This document shows positions 1-40,400 of a stretch of DNA of 60,000 bases, in pieces (within the stretch, counting starts at the first letter, position 1; each line of letters starts with the position of its first letter). Made by a program: the position numbers and the translations under genes. The notes under the pieces are model-generated. The model worked only from the letters and a program-made list of their open reading frames with translations, did no database searches and had not been told where the DNA came from. The stretch comes from Hydractinia symbiolongicarpus. Taxonomy: Eukaryota > Cnidaria > Hydrozoa > Anthoathecata > Hydractiniidae. The stretch is from NCBI RefSeq assembly GCF_029227915.1, contig NC_079882.1, positions 23,133,001-23,193,000 on the forward strand, in the 5' to 3' direction.

Positions 1-1368
1 GATCGAATTGAGGATTATTCTAAGATGACAATAATCGTCCTAAACTAAAAGGAAAAGTTCTCTGAGCATCAAATAATTCTTCCCCCCTTAATTAATTTGC
101 CAACGTTTTTAAGCGCGTGTTATTCTACAGCACTATGCGATCAAAATGAAAAAACTTGTCATAAGCCGAGGTTGCTACAAAACTATGGAAATAGCGGTTG
201 ACTTTAGAAACAAAACATTTCTAGCCAAGTTTACTAACAGCATGAAACAAAATTAAGGAAGTAGGAATTCCAATGACTCCTAAAAATGCTAAAAAAAAGA
301 ATCTAAAAAATCTTAAAATCTGCTACTTTTTGTCAAACTCAATTTTTATTTTGTGGAATGAGTCCAAAATATTTATGATCTGCATCACCTAATATTGAAT
401 TGCAAGCTTGTTCAATTCCATTGACATCCTTGATTCATGTGATTCTAAGTTACACTTTTTCTTATTCAAATTCTCCTGATCCTGATACCGATCGAAAAAA
501 TCCTCTTGAATTCTTCGCAATATCCTGAAATAAGTAGTTGCAAAATGAGTAAAACCCGAAAGTAGTTCTTCGTGGCAATAAAAATTGGAGGACTCGGGGA
601 ATGAAAAATAGGTTTGTATTATATTTCAGATAAATTTTATATTCTCATATTTCATATTTACAAACACGGAGAAAATCAAGTAAATATAAACGCTGTATCT
701 TCGAAATAACAAGGGATCTTCATTGGAAGATGGCTTCTAATGGACAAGACTAATTGAAGGTGCTCACGGAGTTATGGCGACAATTCTCACCTAAGAACTA
801 ATGCCATTGAGCGAAGAGCTTTGTTTTCAATTAAAGAATTATGCAAAGCTCAAAAGTTTATAAAGTCGTTATTATCTGCGTTTACACTTAAGAAAAAATA
901 TCGGGATTCATAAGTCAACCTTATTAAAAACACTGGATATTGCAAATTTATACGAATTGAGCATGAAAATGGTAAAAAATAAAAACGGATAAGTTTCCAA
1001 AAAAGTTTTTTTGTTAACTATACCTGAACCCGTATAAATTTTCTAATGTAAACTGACTTTGAAATTTATACGTTTTTGCACACAAAACAGACGAAAACAA
1101 AAGTGCATCAAGTGTAAACGCAGTATAATACCAAGTTGTAAACATATGTGAAATGGACATTTGCACCAGACATAACAATAACACACGAGCCTGCACACAC
1201 AAGTAAAAAAAATTAAATCAACACAAAACTTACTGGGGAAAACATTGACATCTACAAGACATTTCTCAAAAATAAATGTTATATTTAGTACAAAATGTAA
1301 ACCTACTTCTTTTTAATCTAAAGAAGAAACCAGTTCCAAATATAGACGGGGAAATGTATTAATAAGCA
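1..1368. other. 3' flank of mTOR, no gene recognised
   Basis: AT-rich DNA beyond the mTOR 3' end. I saw no convincing exon on either strand. The only longer open frame, on the minus strand at about 1014-1202, is short, has no recognisable domain and no flanking splice-site support. Confidence 0.5.
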
Positions 1369-1490
1369 TCTATATTTACACCTATAAATTGCTATCCGTA
1401 TGTCTGTCATTCTGTCTGTGATCTAAAATGGTAGCTGCGAATAGCGACGGCGAATTCCCGCAGATTCACGGCCTAACAACAACAGTATTT
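1369..1490 (+). mobile_element. Short non-autonomous Helitron copy (diverged)
   Basis: Begins TCTATATTTACACC after an A, the expected Helitron 5' terminus. It shares its interior in order with the copy at 22431-22569: the CAGACAG-rich stretch, GCAGCTACCATTTT, the CGGCGAATTC region and GATTCACGGCCTAAC. The terminal hairpin is degraded and the 3' CTAG is not intact. It lies just beyond the mTOR polyadenylation signal, opposite in orientation to the other three copies. Confidence 0.5.
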
Positions 1491-1519
1491 ACAATCCTAT
1501 AAATTTTAAATCTTTACTT

Positions 1520-1525
1520 TTTATT
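1520..1525 (-). terminator. Candidate polyadenylation signal of mTOR
   Basis: Minus-strand AATAAA about 270 nt beyond the mTOR stop codon at 1791-1793. It is the first canonical hexamer I see downstream, so a 3' UTR of roughly 270-300 nt is inferred. Confidence 0.5.
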
Positions 1526-1790
1526 GTGGGCAAATATGTCATTAGTAATTATGGAAAAAAATACTGCAAACTTACAGTACATTTTTTAAAATTGGTATGG
1601 TTTAGTATAGAAAGTCCTCGGACAATATTTCTGACTGCAAATATCACAAGGTAATTTGTGCATATTTTTACTATTTGTAGAAAACGAGCATGCTACAAGA
1701 ATCGATCGAATCAAGTATCGCAACGAAGGATTTTTTTGTCGTGGCAGTTCTTTCAAAAGTCATGTCAAGTCTTTAATTTGCTTCCTAACG

Positions 1791-29013
<27,223 letters not shown>

Positions 29014-30169
29014 AATGGCTGATGTAGTGAATAAAGATGCTAATGTTTCTTATAATTTCTAGATATGAATGTATGCATCAGTACTGTTCAAATATAAGCT
29101 TCTTAGATAGGATTGAAATGACCATGTAACTGTTTTTAAAATGGCACATACATTTTTTAGGTCATTGTAATTGGAAACTTCTACTGAGAAAATGCATACA
29201 ATAACAATTATTGTGATGGGAATGCTTTTTTATAAAAAATAAGCATGTAAATATAAGAATATTTTTTAATAAAGATGATAACAAGAAAAAGCTTTTTCCA
29301 AGAACCTAAAGTATAATACAACATCCAGTCCAATGCAGAACAGGCTAGGTGCATGTCAAATGACATGCCAAAAATTGTGATTTTTTAATTTTTTAATTAG
29401 TTTGGTTACAAAAAATAAAGTTTTGCATTTGTGATATTCGTTTTATGCATGCAATATAGACCTGAAAACAGCATACCTCATTTTAATTTAGGCATTTGTT
29501 GAGGCGTGAGTGCATGAGTGCACCCCTTAGAATGACAAGACTGAACATAATATGAAATTTAATGTCAAATAAAACAAGTTAACAGTTTAATGGTCACACA
29601 AATATCAAACATATAAATAATGAGACAATAAAATTTTTAGACAAACCAGAAAGGTCATTAAATTAACACAGTTTAATAAAATTATTTTGAAAAAAAGGCA
29701 TTTATTAATGCGGTTGAGCAATGTTGTTTTTAAAAATCCATTTAATTAACGCAAATTTTAGAAAGAATAGAAAAATATTTTTACCAATAAGGCTGTCCTT
29801 AATTCTAAAATTGTTGGTTTGCCGTTTTCCGACTCGTAGTTTTGTTGCATGATCGGTCGGTCAGTGGATTATTTTTTTTAACTTTTTGTCAGACAAAGAC
29901 AATATGATTTTACTGTCTACTCCGGTCTTCTTGTGAGCCTGGTAATTTGATTATTCATTTGCTCAGTGGTTTAGCTATATTTTTAATTAACTATACTCAT
30001 ACTTTATGGAAAAATAATTTGACTGTGTTTGGGTCGGAAATAGGCGAGATACTGGGAAAATAAAAGAATGTTAAAAAATCCTGATCCAAACTTTTTGTGG
30101 TTGGTCAGAAAACAGCGAACAAAATTTTTTTTAAGGATATGAACGTGTAATTTTACGAAAATGGGTCCA
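29014..30169. other. mTOR 5' upstream region
   Basis: AT-rich non-coding DNA that should hold the mTOR promoter and 5' UTR. An acceptor-like ATATCTAG lies about 55 nt upstream of the start codon, so the 5' leader may be spliced. No core promoter motif can be assigned with confidence. Confidence 0.4.
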
Positions 30170-30370
30170 TGTTAATCTGGCTCTTTGCTTTTCTGGCACC
30201 TTTTAATGTTTCCGTTATCCCAGCAGCCTCCAACCAGCAGTGAAGATGTTACAGCCTTTTTCAGTTTGGAAAAACTCGTAGATGCTCCCCATGAGTTTCA
30301 CATGTTCTGGTTTAAAGTTGACAATGGGGTTTAGCTGGGCTCCTCTATTACAAGGCGGTTTAAAAATAGT
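30170..30370 (-). pseudogene. Decayed transposase-like C-terminal fragment
   Basis: The minus strand encodes LNPIVNFKPEHVKLMGSIYE and FFQTEKGCNIFTAGW. After a one-base frameshift it continues AAGITETLKGARKAK. The pattern of a hydrophobic helix, a small C-terminal GW motif and GITE resembles C-terminal tails I associate with animal DDE-type transposases. No catalytic residues are present. The family assignment is tentative. Confidence 0.3.
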
Positions 30371-30589
30371 AATAAAAATTTTCGTTGTTTGGAAAGACAA
30401 TATAGAAGATTTAAAAATTTTTGGAAGAAAACCTGCTTTCGGGTAATTTTTTACTTGGAATGAAGATGATACAAAAGCTATTTTTAAAAAGATCACAGAA
30501 AAAGAGAACACCGTTGAGCTATCGTCTGTAAAAAGAATTGTATTTTTACCCATATATATATTAAAAAAGTCACCGAATTAACAGTATTT

Positions 30590-31020
30590 CAATTAAATAA
30601 CACTGCTTTAATTATAGCCATGAATCACATTGCTCCTAATTACATGCGCTCAAAATTCCTTTTGACAAAAAACTGTCATAATCATCAAACAAGAGGAGCT
30701 TCAAAAACAGGTTAACACTTCCCTTGGTCAACACAGAATTTGGCAAAAAAGCCTTCCCATTTAGAGCTGCAAAAGTGTGGAATAATCTTCCAGACCAAGT
30801 GACCTGTGATGGAAGTCTGCTTTCGTTTAAGACTTCCATCTCTAATGTATTTGGCAAATTCTAATGGAGATCACTTTTTAACTTTTTAATTTTTGTTTTT
30901 TATTCTTTTTCTTTTCAATTTTCACAGATTATAAATGTTACTATGTTTGATTGAGCTGAGGCAGTCTAAGGTTTATCATTTTTTGTTTCTTTTTTGTTCT
31001 AGTGGCCCCCATTTTATAAC
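30590..31020 (+). mobile_element. 3' fragment of a non-LTR retrotransposon (L2/CR1-like)
   Basis: Encodes the usual C-terminal end of such an ORF2 (HIAPNYMRSKF, then PFRAAKVWNNLPDQV, ending VFGKF-stop), followed by a T-rich 3' UTR. That UTR (GAGGCAGTCTAAGGTTTATC, then CTAGTGGCCCCC) is nearly the same as the 3' UTR of the minus-strand element at 52891-54598. It is 5' truncated. Confidence 0.8.
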
Positions 31021-32149
31021 TGGTTAATTTCATGAAATAAGATATTGCTAATCCTACCATTGTATTTCAAAATGCACTGTGGAAGCCATCTTTTTTTTGT
31101 TTTAGTTCCTTTTACTCTGCACAATATTTGTGTGATGGTTGTCATCTTTAGGCGTGTCATGTAGCAAAATTGCATAAACTTAGTAAAAGACCATAGTAGA
31201 CCTCTAAATTCTTCGTCAACCGAGATTTAAGTTACATCTTGTTGTGAACCCACAGGGCTTTTATATCATATTTAATAAGGCAAAAATCCCTGAGGACAAA
31301 GGTGCTCGTGGCATTTAAATAGAACCAGGAAATGATTGTTTATCACACTGTGTAGATATGAAAAAAGACAACAGACTCTGGGAACTAGGTTCGAATTTGA
31401 CAACCTACAGTAGTGTAAGTAACAATTATTTCTAAAGTTTTTCTTACACAGTCAATGTTATCTTATGTGAATGCAAGAAAATATTTTTAACTTTCACTTT
31501 TGATCTCTATATATTATTTGAAAAAGCCGCATGCTTAACAAACTCTTTACAAAAACAGTGGGTTATTCAATAATTCTGCAGTAGCGCTAAAATATATATG
31601 TATGTCATTTGTTTACGTTTTTCTCGCATTTGCTGAACTAGATCATTTTGGAGAGGAAGGTTCGCCAATAATGATGAATGTAGCACATTTTACAAAAATG
31701 GTAAAAAAGAATGCAATATTTATATATTATTTAATTATATTAACGAATTATGCAAAATAATTATAAAATTCTGCATAGTTTATTATCTATGATGGGACAA
31801 AAAGTTTTTTCTCAGGTGGGAGGTAGCTAGTTAAGCTTGCCAAGCTAGCTATATTCTGCGATTCGGTTCAGTTTTGTTGCCGTAGTGATGATTGACATTT
31901 TGATTAATTGACGAATCACACTTGTGCTACATATGCCATTTTTAAAATTTCGCAGGGTGAAAACAAACCTAGTACGTAGGGGAAAGAATGCTAATGTGGA
32001 AATGGAAAAATGATTAGCTAACGAAAGGTAACCACAATAAAAATCTGTCTGGAAATGATAACTTACCGGATCCACCAATATGGTCTTTAGTAGACCAACA
32101 TTGGTGGTTGTTTTAGAACTGGGGCAGGCAGTCTTCTTTGATTTGTATA
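31021..32149. other. Intergenic stretch, nothing recognised
   Basis: AT-rich DNA without a supported exon, tRNA-like sequence or internal repeat match. Confidence 0.4.
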
Positions 32150-32520
32150 AAGCCCCCTAACATTCTCAAAATGTGATTAAGTAAAGTTTTTAAAATTGTT
32201 TATTGAATTAGCAGACACTGCTTTCTCTAGTAGAATGTACCATTCATTAATAACTTGAGGAACAAATAAAAATTTTCTTTTATCCAGCCTACTGTGAGGC
32301 TTCCATATCTTTTTTGAGTGTCCCCTTGTCAGTGGATTTTTACACAGTTCAAAAAAGTCATTCGGGTTCACATAACCATTCATTATTTTAAAAACTTTTG
32401 TGAGGTTAGCTCTTAATCTCCTCATTTCCAGAGGCATCAAATTACAGTGTTTAAATCTTTCTTAATTTGGTAGATGACCAATACCTGCGATCATCTTGGT
32501 AAATCTTCTCTGAATGATGC
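32150..32520 (-). mobile_element. LINE ORF2 C-terminal fragment, second family
   Basis: The minus strand reads RRFTKMIAGIGHLPN, a stop, then LMPLEMRRLRANLTKVFKIM, TRGHSKKIWKPHSRLDKRKF and a short tail with NSINNFKNF. This is the conserved end of CR1/L2-type reverse-transcriptase proteins. It is 5' truncated with one internal stop. Confidence 0.75.
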
Positions 32521-33581
32521 TAAGCTAGCTAGCTATCTAGCTAGATTTTGCTCCAAAAAAATTATCTGTGCTTAAACTTCCTAAAACTGTTCTTAAAACT
32601 CCAAAATGTTTCCAAAATGCACTCTCTTCACCTAAAATACAGAAACTTTTCACCTCCAAAAAAATTGTTATGATGTCAAACCGAATCGCTGAATAGCTCT
32701 AGATCTGAGCTTGTTAACATTTAAATATGGCGAAAGTTCATAACAAGACTCATTACAATTTTTCTCAAGAATGTTTGAGGAAACACTCTAGAGCATACAG
32801 TTTGAGTAACCAAGTGGCACTAAGGGCACTGTAGCCTAATTGTTTTTTTTACTCTGCTAGCTAGCTCTAGAGCTATTATAGCTGGCTAATTTTTCAATCA
32901 ATAATTTTTTTCACTTTTCGCAGGAAGGGATGGGAATGTGACAAAATTTATTAAAGATATTGTAGAATATTGATTGCAGACAGGCTCAAAATACAATATG
33001 CTTTCAAAACAAGAGGTGTGTGTGCTGGTGAGCTGTGCATACACACAGAACAGTAGAGTTAGCGTCTGCATGTGTTGTTTATGCACATTATGTCAGCATG
33101 CCACACGATAGAAAATGTATTCTAATTTAATAATTCTTGCTGGTGGATAGACGATAGCAAAAATAAATAAAAGTAGTATGAACTGTACAAACAAAGATGA
33201 TATGCAGGGGCAGAACAAACCCTGCTTCGGCATTATGGCCGCATCTATTGCAGACTTATGTAACAGCCTCACTTTCAATATTTGGCTGCTTGAACGGTTC
33301 CGATTTTTTTTTTTTTTTTTTGGCGTACCAAAAAAATTGGCGAATTTTTACGCTTTTGCGAAAAAATAGAATAATATTTTTCTATTTTATAAGATTTTTA
33401 TGCAACTTGAAATATTATTCATAACTTTTCAAATTCAATATCAGGGCCATGTAGAAAGCAAAACTGTTTCGACGAGAAATTATATTTCATTTTCCTAGCC
33501 GAGAAGGAGGCGGTGAAGAACAAAATTTTTGCGAAATGGACTCATTTTATCTAGAAACAATAATTATAAAAATCTCAGAAA
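32521..33581. other. Intergenic stretch, simple repeats only
   Basis: Short GCTA/TAGC tetranucleotide runs near 32521-32545 and 32858-32884 and a T-tract near 33305. No gene is supported. Confidence 0.4.
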
Positions 33582-33890
33582 ATTATTATTATTTTTGAAA
33601 TTGCTTACCAACGATAGCCTCTTTAGTTCCTATTGGTACTGCTATAAACAGGAGTCTTGCGAATGGGGATTTCTAGTGTATTTAAACTCCCATCATTTGA
33701 GTTACGAAAATCGTGCAACCACAGCAACCTCACAACGGCTTAAGAAATCAATCCTATTCTTATTCTGAACGCTAATCAAAAAGGATAGATTCAAACTTTT
33801 ATAGTCTCTGGCATGATTTGGTCGGGATATGAACCCAAGATCTCCCGTACTGGAAGCAAACACTCTACCACACAAAGCTCAGTTCGCGTC
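33582..33890 (-). mobile_element. tRNA-derived SINE, copy A
   Basis: On the minus strand a tRNA-like head (TGTGGTAGAG as A box, GGGTTCATATCCC as B box, 35-40 nt apart) is followed by TGCCAGAGACTATAAAAGT, a body of about 200 bp, GGCTATC and an (AAT)n tail. The copy at 44641-44935 is colinear over its whole length. It lies between mTOR and the OST3-type gene. Confidence 0.8.
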
Positions 33891-34389
33891 CTAATATCAA
33901 AAGCGCAGGAAAGGCGGTTGATCGCCCTCGTTTTTTGCGAAAACTTACGTTTTTACCAGGACTTCTATTTTAGCATACGCATTATTAATTATTCTTACCC
34001 TGTTATTTAATGAATTTTTATTTGTATCCGATTTCCTTAGCAGAGCCACATCTTACCCTGATCACCAATAACAATTTAACGGCCTCTTTGGTATTTTGCT
34101 ATTTATTACCGGACAGCCCTGTTTAATTAATTTTAACAAAGACTTATTTCTTTCTGGCCTAATTACTGTTTTCAAGATTACACAAGACAAAGCGTGATTT
34201 CCAAATGAGAATGTATTTCAACATGTGTTAAACAATTCTGTTCATCTATAAAAATTCTACGTAAGAAAAATTTGCTGCATAAATATCCAGATGGAGCATT
34301 CATTTACTATATCCGATCTACGACAACATTCAAATAATATTTGTAAAAAATACATCTTGTTCTACGCTGATTTTTATTTCTGCAGGAAT

Positions 34390-34405
34390 TCACTTGAACA
34401 GGAAG
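34390..34405 (-). other. 16-nt terminal exon of the OST3-type gene
   Basis: The previous exon ends PY plus AG before a GTGAGT donor. At 34390-34405 the minus strand reads CTTCCTGTTCAAGTGA after the acceptor CTGATTTAG. Joined, they give Ser-Phe-Leu-Phe-Lys-stop, close to the human ending Ser-Phe-Leu-Met-Ser. Other acceptors in the region give endings unlike the family. Confidence 0.8.
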
Positions 34406-37400
34406 CTAAATCAGAGAATAGAAAGAAACAATATATTATAGTTATTTAGACGTGAGTAACACTGGTAGCTATTTTTTCAAAAATGTTTCAAAACGCATTA
34501 ATAACTAGGACCAAATAATTTTCGTTTTTTTTATATCAATTTTCAGTCAAAATTTGGGACCAATCGTGATTTAAATTAATTTTAAAAGAACACAAAATAA
34601 AAATGTTGTCTGGAATGAGCAAGACAGGCATGGAAACTGCAAACTAATCTACATTTGCAGAAGACATTCTGATCCAACATCATAGTCAGAGAGTATTTTT
34701 TCTGCCCTTTTAAAGCATTTCATAACATTTCAAAACATCAAACAACTTGCTAGAAACTTCAAGAAATATAACGCGAAAATCAAGAGTTCTTCAAAACTGC
34801 TTTTTTCATTTCTTTTATTTTTCTTTCCCTGCATTTTTACGTTATGACAATTCACTCATAGTACTTTTACTCACTAATATGTGAAATCACTTGAAATATA
34901 GTCTACTCACCTATAAGGATATCCATGGTATTTATTTCTAAAGATGGATAAAATTAAACTAAAAAACACAATGATCATAATGAAGCCGATCACAGTGAAA
35001 ATTCTCTTCTTCTTCAAGTCGTCTTGCTCCATTGCTTTTTCATTTAAGAAAACAAAACCAATACAGATACAAGCATCTACATAATGCAGTTAAGGTAAAG
35101 GTCGATTTGCACGTATACAATATAAAGAAACTGTCAATCAAAAAAGTTGAAACAAAATGCTTGCAATCCAAGCTCTTCTTAAAACTTTTTGCGGATCTTA
35201 TTTTTGTGGATGAATAGTTTAAAAATATATTTTCAAATGACGAAATTTTTCTGAAATTTGCGCAATTATGTTTGGCCGAAGATGAAGATTTAGTAATTTA
35301 ATTAGAAACAAAGTGGTACTTTGCTTAACTAAAGTTTCAAATATTAACGAATGACTTTAAATATAATAAACTTATTAAAATCAAAGCACGAATAAACAAG
35401 CAAAAAAAATTCTCGCGAAATAATAAATAAGTTCTGCAAAAAAAAAAAATATTTTGCAAAGATTTCTTCTGGAAATAATTTGTTCCCTTATTTTAAATGC
35501 ATCTTCAAATGCATCTCAAATAATGCATATAGAGACAGGTTGTGAAAAAACTACATATTTTAAATCCAATCAATTCCACTTTTTTCCCCGATTAACAAAA
35601 TTTTAATGAAAAAAACCCTGAAAACTTGATATCGTGCAGAGTAAAGTTGACATGAGATTCAATAAAATTTAATGCCATAAAAAACAAGAGATCAAGGCTG
35701 CTAAGACAAAATTGTCATCTAATGAAAAAAATGCAATGTATTGAATTGATAACCATTAAATAAAACTCTGAAAAGATACAAAGACCAAACACAATGTATG
35801 TCTCAGCAATTAATTGTCCATCGCTACTTCCATGGATGTAAGCCTTGAACAAAAGAAACCAGTTAGAATTATGTGTATTTAATCAACGCAAAAGAAAATT
35901 TTAATAACTAGTAAAACTGTCACTTATAAAATACAAACACAAGTTATACAAACTGCTGCTGTACTTAAACTTTAAACATCTATTCCTTCGAAAAAAATAA
36001 TTTTGAACGATTTATCGATTTATCGTTGCTTTGTTACAGTCATCGCCATGATTATCGAAATATTTCATAGAGCTTTTAAAGTAAATAAAAGAAATCTCTG
36101 ATGAAATTCATCATTTGATTTTGTATTCAAAACATTCTACTTGGTATAAACGAATAATTTTTTAACAATAGTCGAATTTTAGAAGTCTACTGCACAAGGA
36201 AACCGTTTTTTTACTTACAATTTCTCCTGTTTGTGGATTTCGATGTGCGTAGGGTGGACTTCTAATGTGATTCCACATTTGACCAGAAATCATAATTAAT
36301 GCAATCGTCTGAAAAAAGGACAGGAATGGGTAAATACGATTTTACAACTCAACAATAATAAGTTATAGTTGAAGAAATTATCACTTCATAATTCAGAATG
36401 ATCGTTCAGTGGTTACTAATACTATAAAATTATTTAATAAATGTTCTAAGTTTAAAAAATTTAAAAAAAAAGACCTTGTATTGCCAAGGAAATTTTTTTC
36501 CTTATTAATATCTTTAGAACTGTTTCGAAAACTTATAAATTCTCATCAAATCTCCTAAACTGGAAAAAATTTCAAAACCGTGGCCACGCCTTTTAATGCT
36601 ATTATTCTTAATGAAAACTCTATAGTAAAGAGGCGAACTTACAACAGCAATAACTGCCCAATAATCCTTATTAAAAACGACTTCAATACTTTTTCTTTTA
36701 ACATAGAGCAGTGCTCCAATTCCAGCCAGCAGCACACCAATAGTAATAGCCATAAAGTAATTTGGTGGACGCACTACACGAATCTATACATAAAAAAATG
36801 TAAGGAACTATAAAAAAACAAAACACATTTTACTGTAACATTCTGAAACAACAGTTTCTTAAAACCTTAATAGCTAAACATTTTCGAATGTCCTTATCCA
36901 TCAACTTTGCATAAACAGTAAAAAAATAACACTTACTGTAATATCAGTACGTTCATGAACCCATCTAGCTATTTGTTCAGCAGCAAAACCTGTCCTGCAA
37001 TTAAAAAAACACATTGCTGCAAGTATCAACACCTTTTACAAAGACTTTATAATCTCCTTAATCAGTAACATTCTGATCTTTTGGTTTTATGTCCTTTCAA
37101 AAGAAATCGTTCCTAATCATAACAACGGTATTCATTTTCCTATCTTTGCTTCTTGTTTATATGTATTCGGCTGATTTATTTTGTGTAAATTTTAGATTTA
37201 GAATTGTAAATTCCAATGTGAAATAAAAAATATAGTACCTGCTCATGTCATAGGTGTCACCCTTTCTTTGTCTTCCTCGTGCCGGAAAGTGCATTATGAC
37301 AGGAGCTGAGTTGAGTTTCAACTGTTAGACAAAAAAAGAAATAATTGTTCCAAGTAGAACTAACAAAGAAAATTCTATAATTTAAAACAGTGTTTCATAT

Positions 37401-40400
37401 CATGAAAACAAAATAGTATAACTTTCTAACATTTTTTTTTATTTTAATGTTTAAATTTGTCCCAAAAAGCTTCCTTTTCGCCAAAGCAAATCTGGTTGTT
37501 ACAAATTTCATTGATTTGTAATGTCATACAGCATCATTGCAACAAGTTTCGGTAAAGATTTCTTAAATCGTTGTCTTTTTTTTATTTTGTTTGCTCCTTT
37601 AGTGCCTGTTAGTTTACATCCCTGTTAAAGTATTTACTGAATAGAATATTATCACGCAGTTAATAGTGTCGTCAACAATTTTGAGAACCAAAATTATTTT
37701 TAAAAAATTATACGTTTTAAATTCAATTAATAATGAAGAATTTAAAACTTATTATATTTGTTAGTTCTCTTGAAAAAATAAAATAACAGACAAAAAAAAT
37801 AAGAATTCAAAAATGCTTACTGATTGAAAAATATCAGATCCTTCATCAAAATCAACCATAGCAAAAAACAATTTATTTCCAGAAAACCCATTGGAATATT
37901 TCCAAGAGCTTGCTAAAATCTGGTATTCACCATTGACCTCCCTAAAAGCAAATTACAGTATACAAACATTCACAAGCATTATATAAATTCCTAATGTAAC
38001 AGGTATTTAGGAGAGGTACAATAGCATGCGAACATATTGATGTGCTTTTGGTTAGACGTGGCAAGTCTGTATTACTGTCCGTATTAACTATACATTACCA
38101 AAAAATTACCATACTTGCAAATTCCACATTGTCTTTGTGGAGCTAATGCAGTAAGCATGATAATAATGGAATAATTTCTAGGAGAAGATTTTACATATTG
38201 TCGGAACTTGTCACCATTCATACGTATGACAGGCCTTCGATTGTTCAACTCTGATAACGCTTGTATCTTCTGTTCAAGTTGGATATTTGTGCTCTAAAAC
38301 ATAAAAAGAAAATCAGAAACAATGCTGTCTTTCGAACGAAAAAAAACATCTAAGTTTACATTTTATCCCTGAATATAACATATTTAGGAGTTAAAAATAA
38401 TTAAACTGGAGTATCATCATAATTTTTAAAATATATATAGTTTTGGTACTAGCCAGAACAGCAGCTGTGTTGACGTCACCTGGTAGGTATAATCCTTTAA
38501 GCAAGTGGAAAAAACGTTTTTTACATTAGAAAAGGGTTCTGCAACGTAACTATTGTTATACTTTGTAGACCCTTTCCAAGGTCTATGATTAGAGATCAAA
38601 ACAGTTATGTTTCAATTTGAACAATTGAACAACCACATGTAGGGATTCTGCGATGAAAATCATGGCAGTATGAATCAAGGTGTTTTTCTGACTAACGAAT
38701 TAATTTTAACTTTGTAAAGCAGGTTATGACTTTTCACCCAGCGAAATCTTAATAATAGTGGATGCAGCACAAATGGGATTTGTCAATTAAGCTAAATTGT
38801 AAAAATAATTTGTGTCACTAGTTGGTGGCCCAGGAAAAAATTTACAGGTTCGGCTGACACTTTTTATATATACCACATTACTTGCGATACTATTTTGCAT
38901 GACATCAGACTTTACAGGTACCGTAATGATCCGATTAAGCGCCCAGCATTATCAAATAAGAGCCCCCTCAAAAAGGGGCGCTTATTTGAAAATTGATGAT
39001 ATTGGTGTTGCATAAAAAGCAAAACTAAAAAACACTAGAAAGACTCAACTTCATTTTGTTGCATCTTTAGTTCAGTTTTATTTTCAGGAAAAAAAATTGA
39101 AAATTACTGTTATCTTTAATTTATACAAAATTAGGAAAATTTCATAAGCGCCCAGCATTTTTTAAGCATCCCCCTCGATTAAGCGCCCATGCAAAAAATC
39201 CAAAAATTTAATAAGCACCCAGGACGCTTGTTTGGAGCATTACGGTATTATAATATAGATAATGATAACAAAATACAGCCATAAAAAGTTTTTTTTTCTT
39301 TTGCACTGGTTTTGCAATGCTTATTAAAAAGAATGATAAACAAACAAAACAAGATCAACTCTAAAAGTTAAAATAGTTTTCTCCATGCTTAACGACAAAA
39401 TAGATTTCTGCCTCCCTTAACCACATACCAACTTAACAACATACTAACTTGCTGTTATTTACTAACTTTTACCCCCTCATCCCTGTGAGAATCCTAAAAA
39501 GCATATAAAAACTTATAAACACGTTTTCTATTGTTATAAAGATTTCATTCAACTTGGCTTTCAAACTGAACAATGCATGATTTGTTTAGAATGATTTCAT
39601 GTGTTTAGAGTAAGTAGCTGTGTGCGCAGAGCATGTAAACATTCTTGTCACTTGACCTCCAACTTATGTGCATATATTTGAATGTGCATATGTGCAATTT
39701 TGTTGTTATATACTGAATAAATAAATGAAAGAAATTGATTTTTAATATTTATCATTCCCATGCATGTGGCACCTGCTCCTGTAAGTGAATTTTCATCACA
39801 GCCCTTGAACTAAACCCTGCTTTCCTAAACAGCTATTTTCCTATTAGGCGTATTTGTTGTTGTCCTGTATGTGTTTATAAGAATAACTTTCCATTAAATT
39901 TAGTTCATGCGTGTTGTGAGAAAAATAGTAAAGCTTAAATCAGTAGTAGTTTTGTGTTTACTTTGCATAGTTCTGCCCTACTTCAGTCAGGAACAACTGC
40001 AAATTAGACTAAATCTCTCCATTTCAAGATAGTAGTTTAGTTTGGAGATTTTTCATAGGCTAGTTAGGACATCATCTCCTATTTAAAGAGATTTATTTTC
40101 TTCTTTTAGGATTATCTCAACAACCATGTCTGGTCTCGCCATCTTTTTTCGGAGTTTGATTGCACATTATATCATCTTCACTGAAGCAAAAAAATTTTAT
40201 AGTTTGCTTTGCGGGACTAAAAATTATGCTCAGCTAATTAAACGGAAAATAGTCTTTTTAGGCTATGCACCACCATGTTAAAAAATATGCCAGAAATTTC
40301 TCCCTTTTACAGAAGCAACCGTGACCGTAAAACAAAGGAGCCGTAACACAGGCCATGCATTCTTATTTAAAAGAAACAATATCTTCAAAACGCACCACAA

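Noticed and set aside
33790-33890. Functional tRNA gene
   Set aside because: The tRNA-like part is the head of a SINE with a 200-bp body and an AAT tail, and a second diverged copy exists at 44641. Stem pairing is imperfect.
34620-34680. Alternative last exon of the OST3-type gene after GTAGATTAGTTTGCAG
   Set aside because: It would encode an ending unlike the family, whereas the 16-nt exon at 34390-34405 gives SFLFK-stop.
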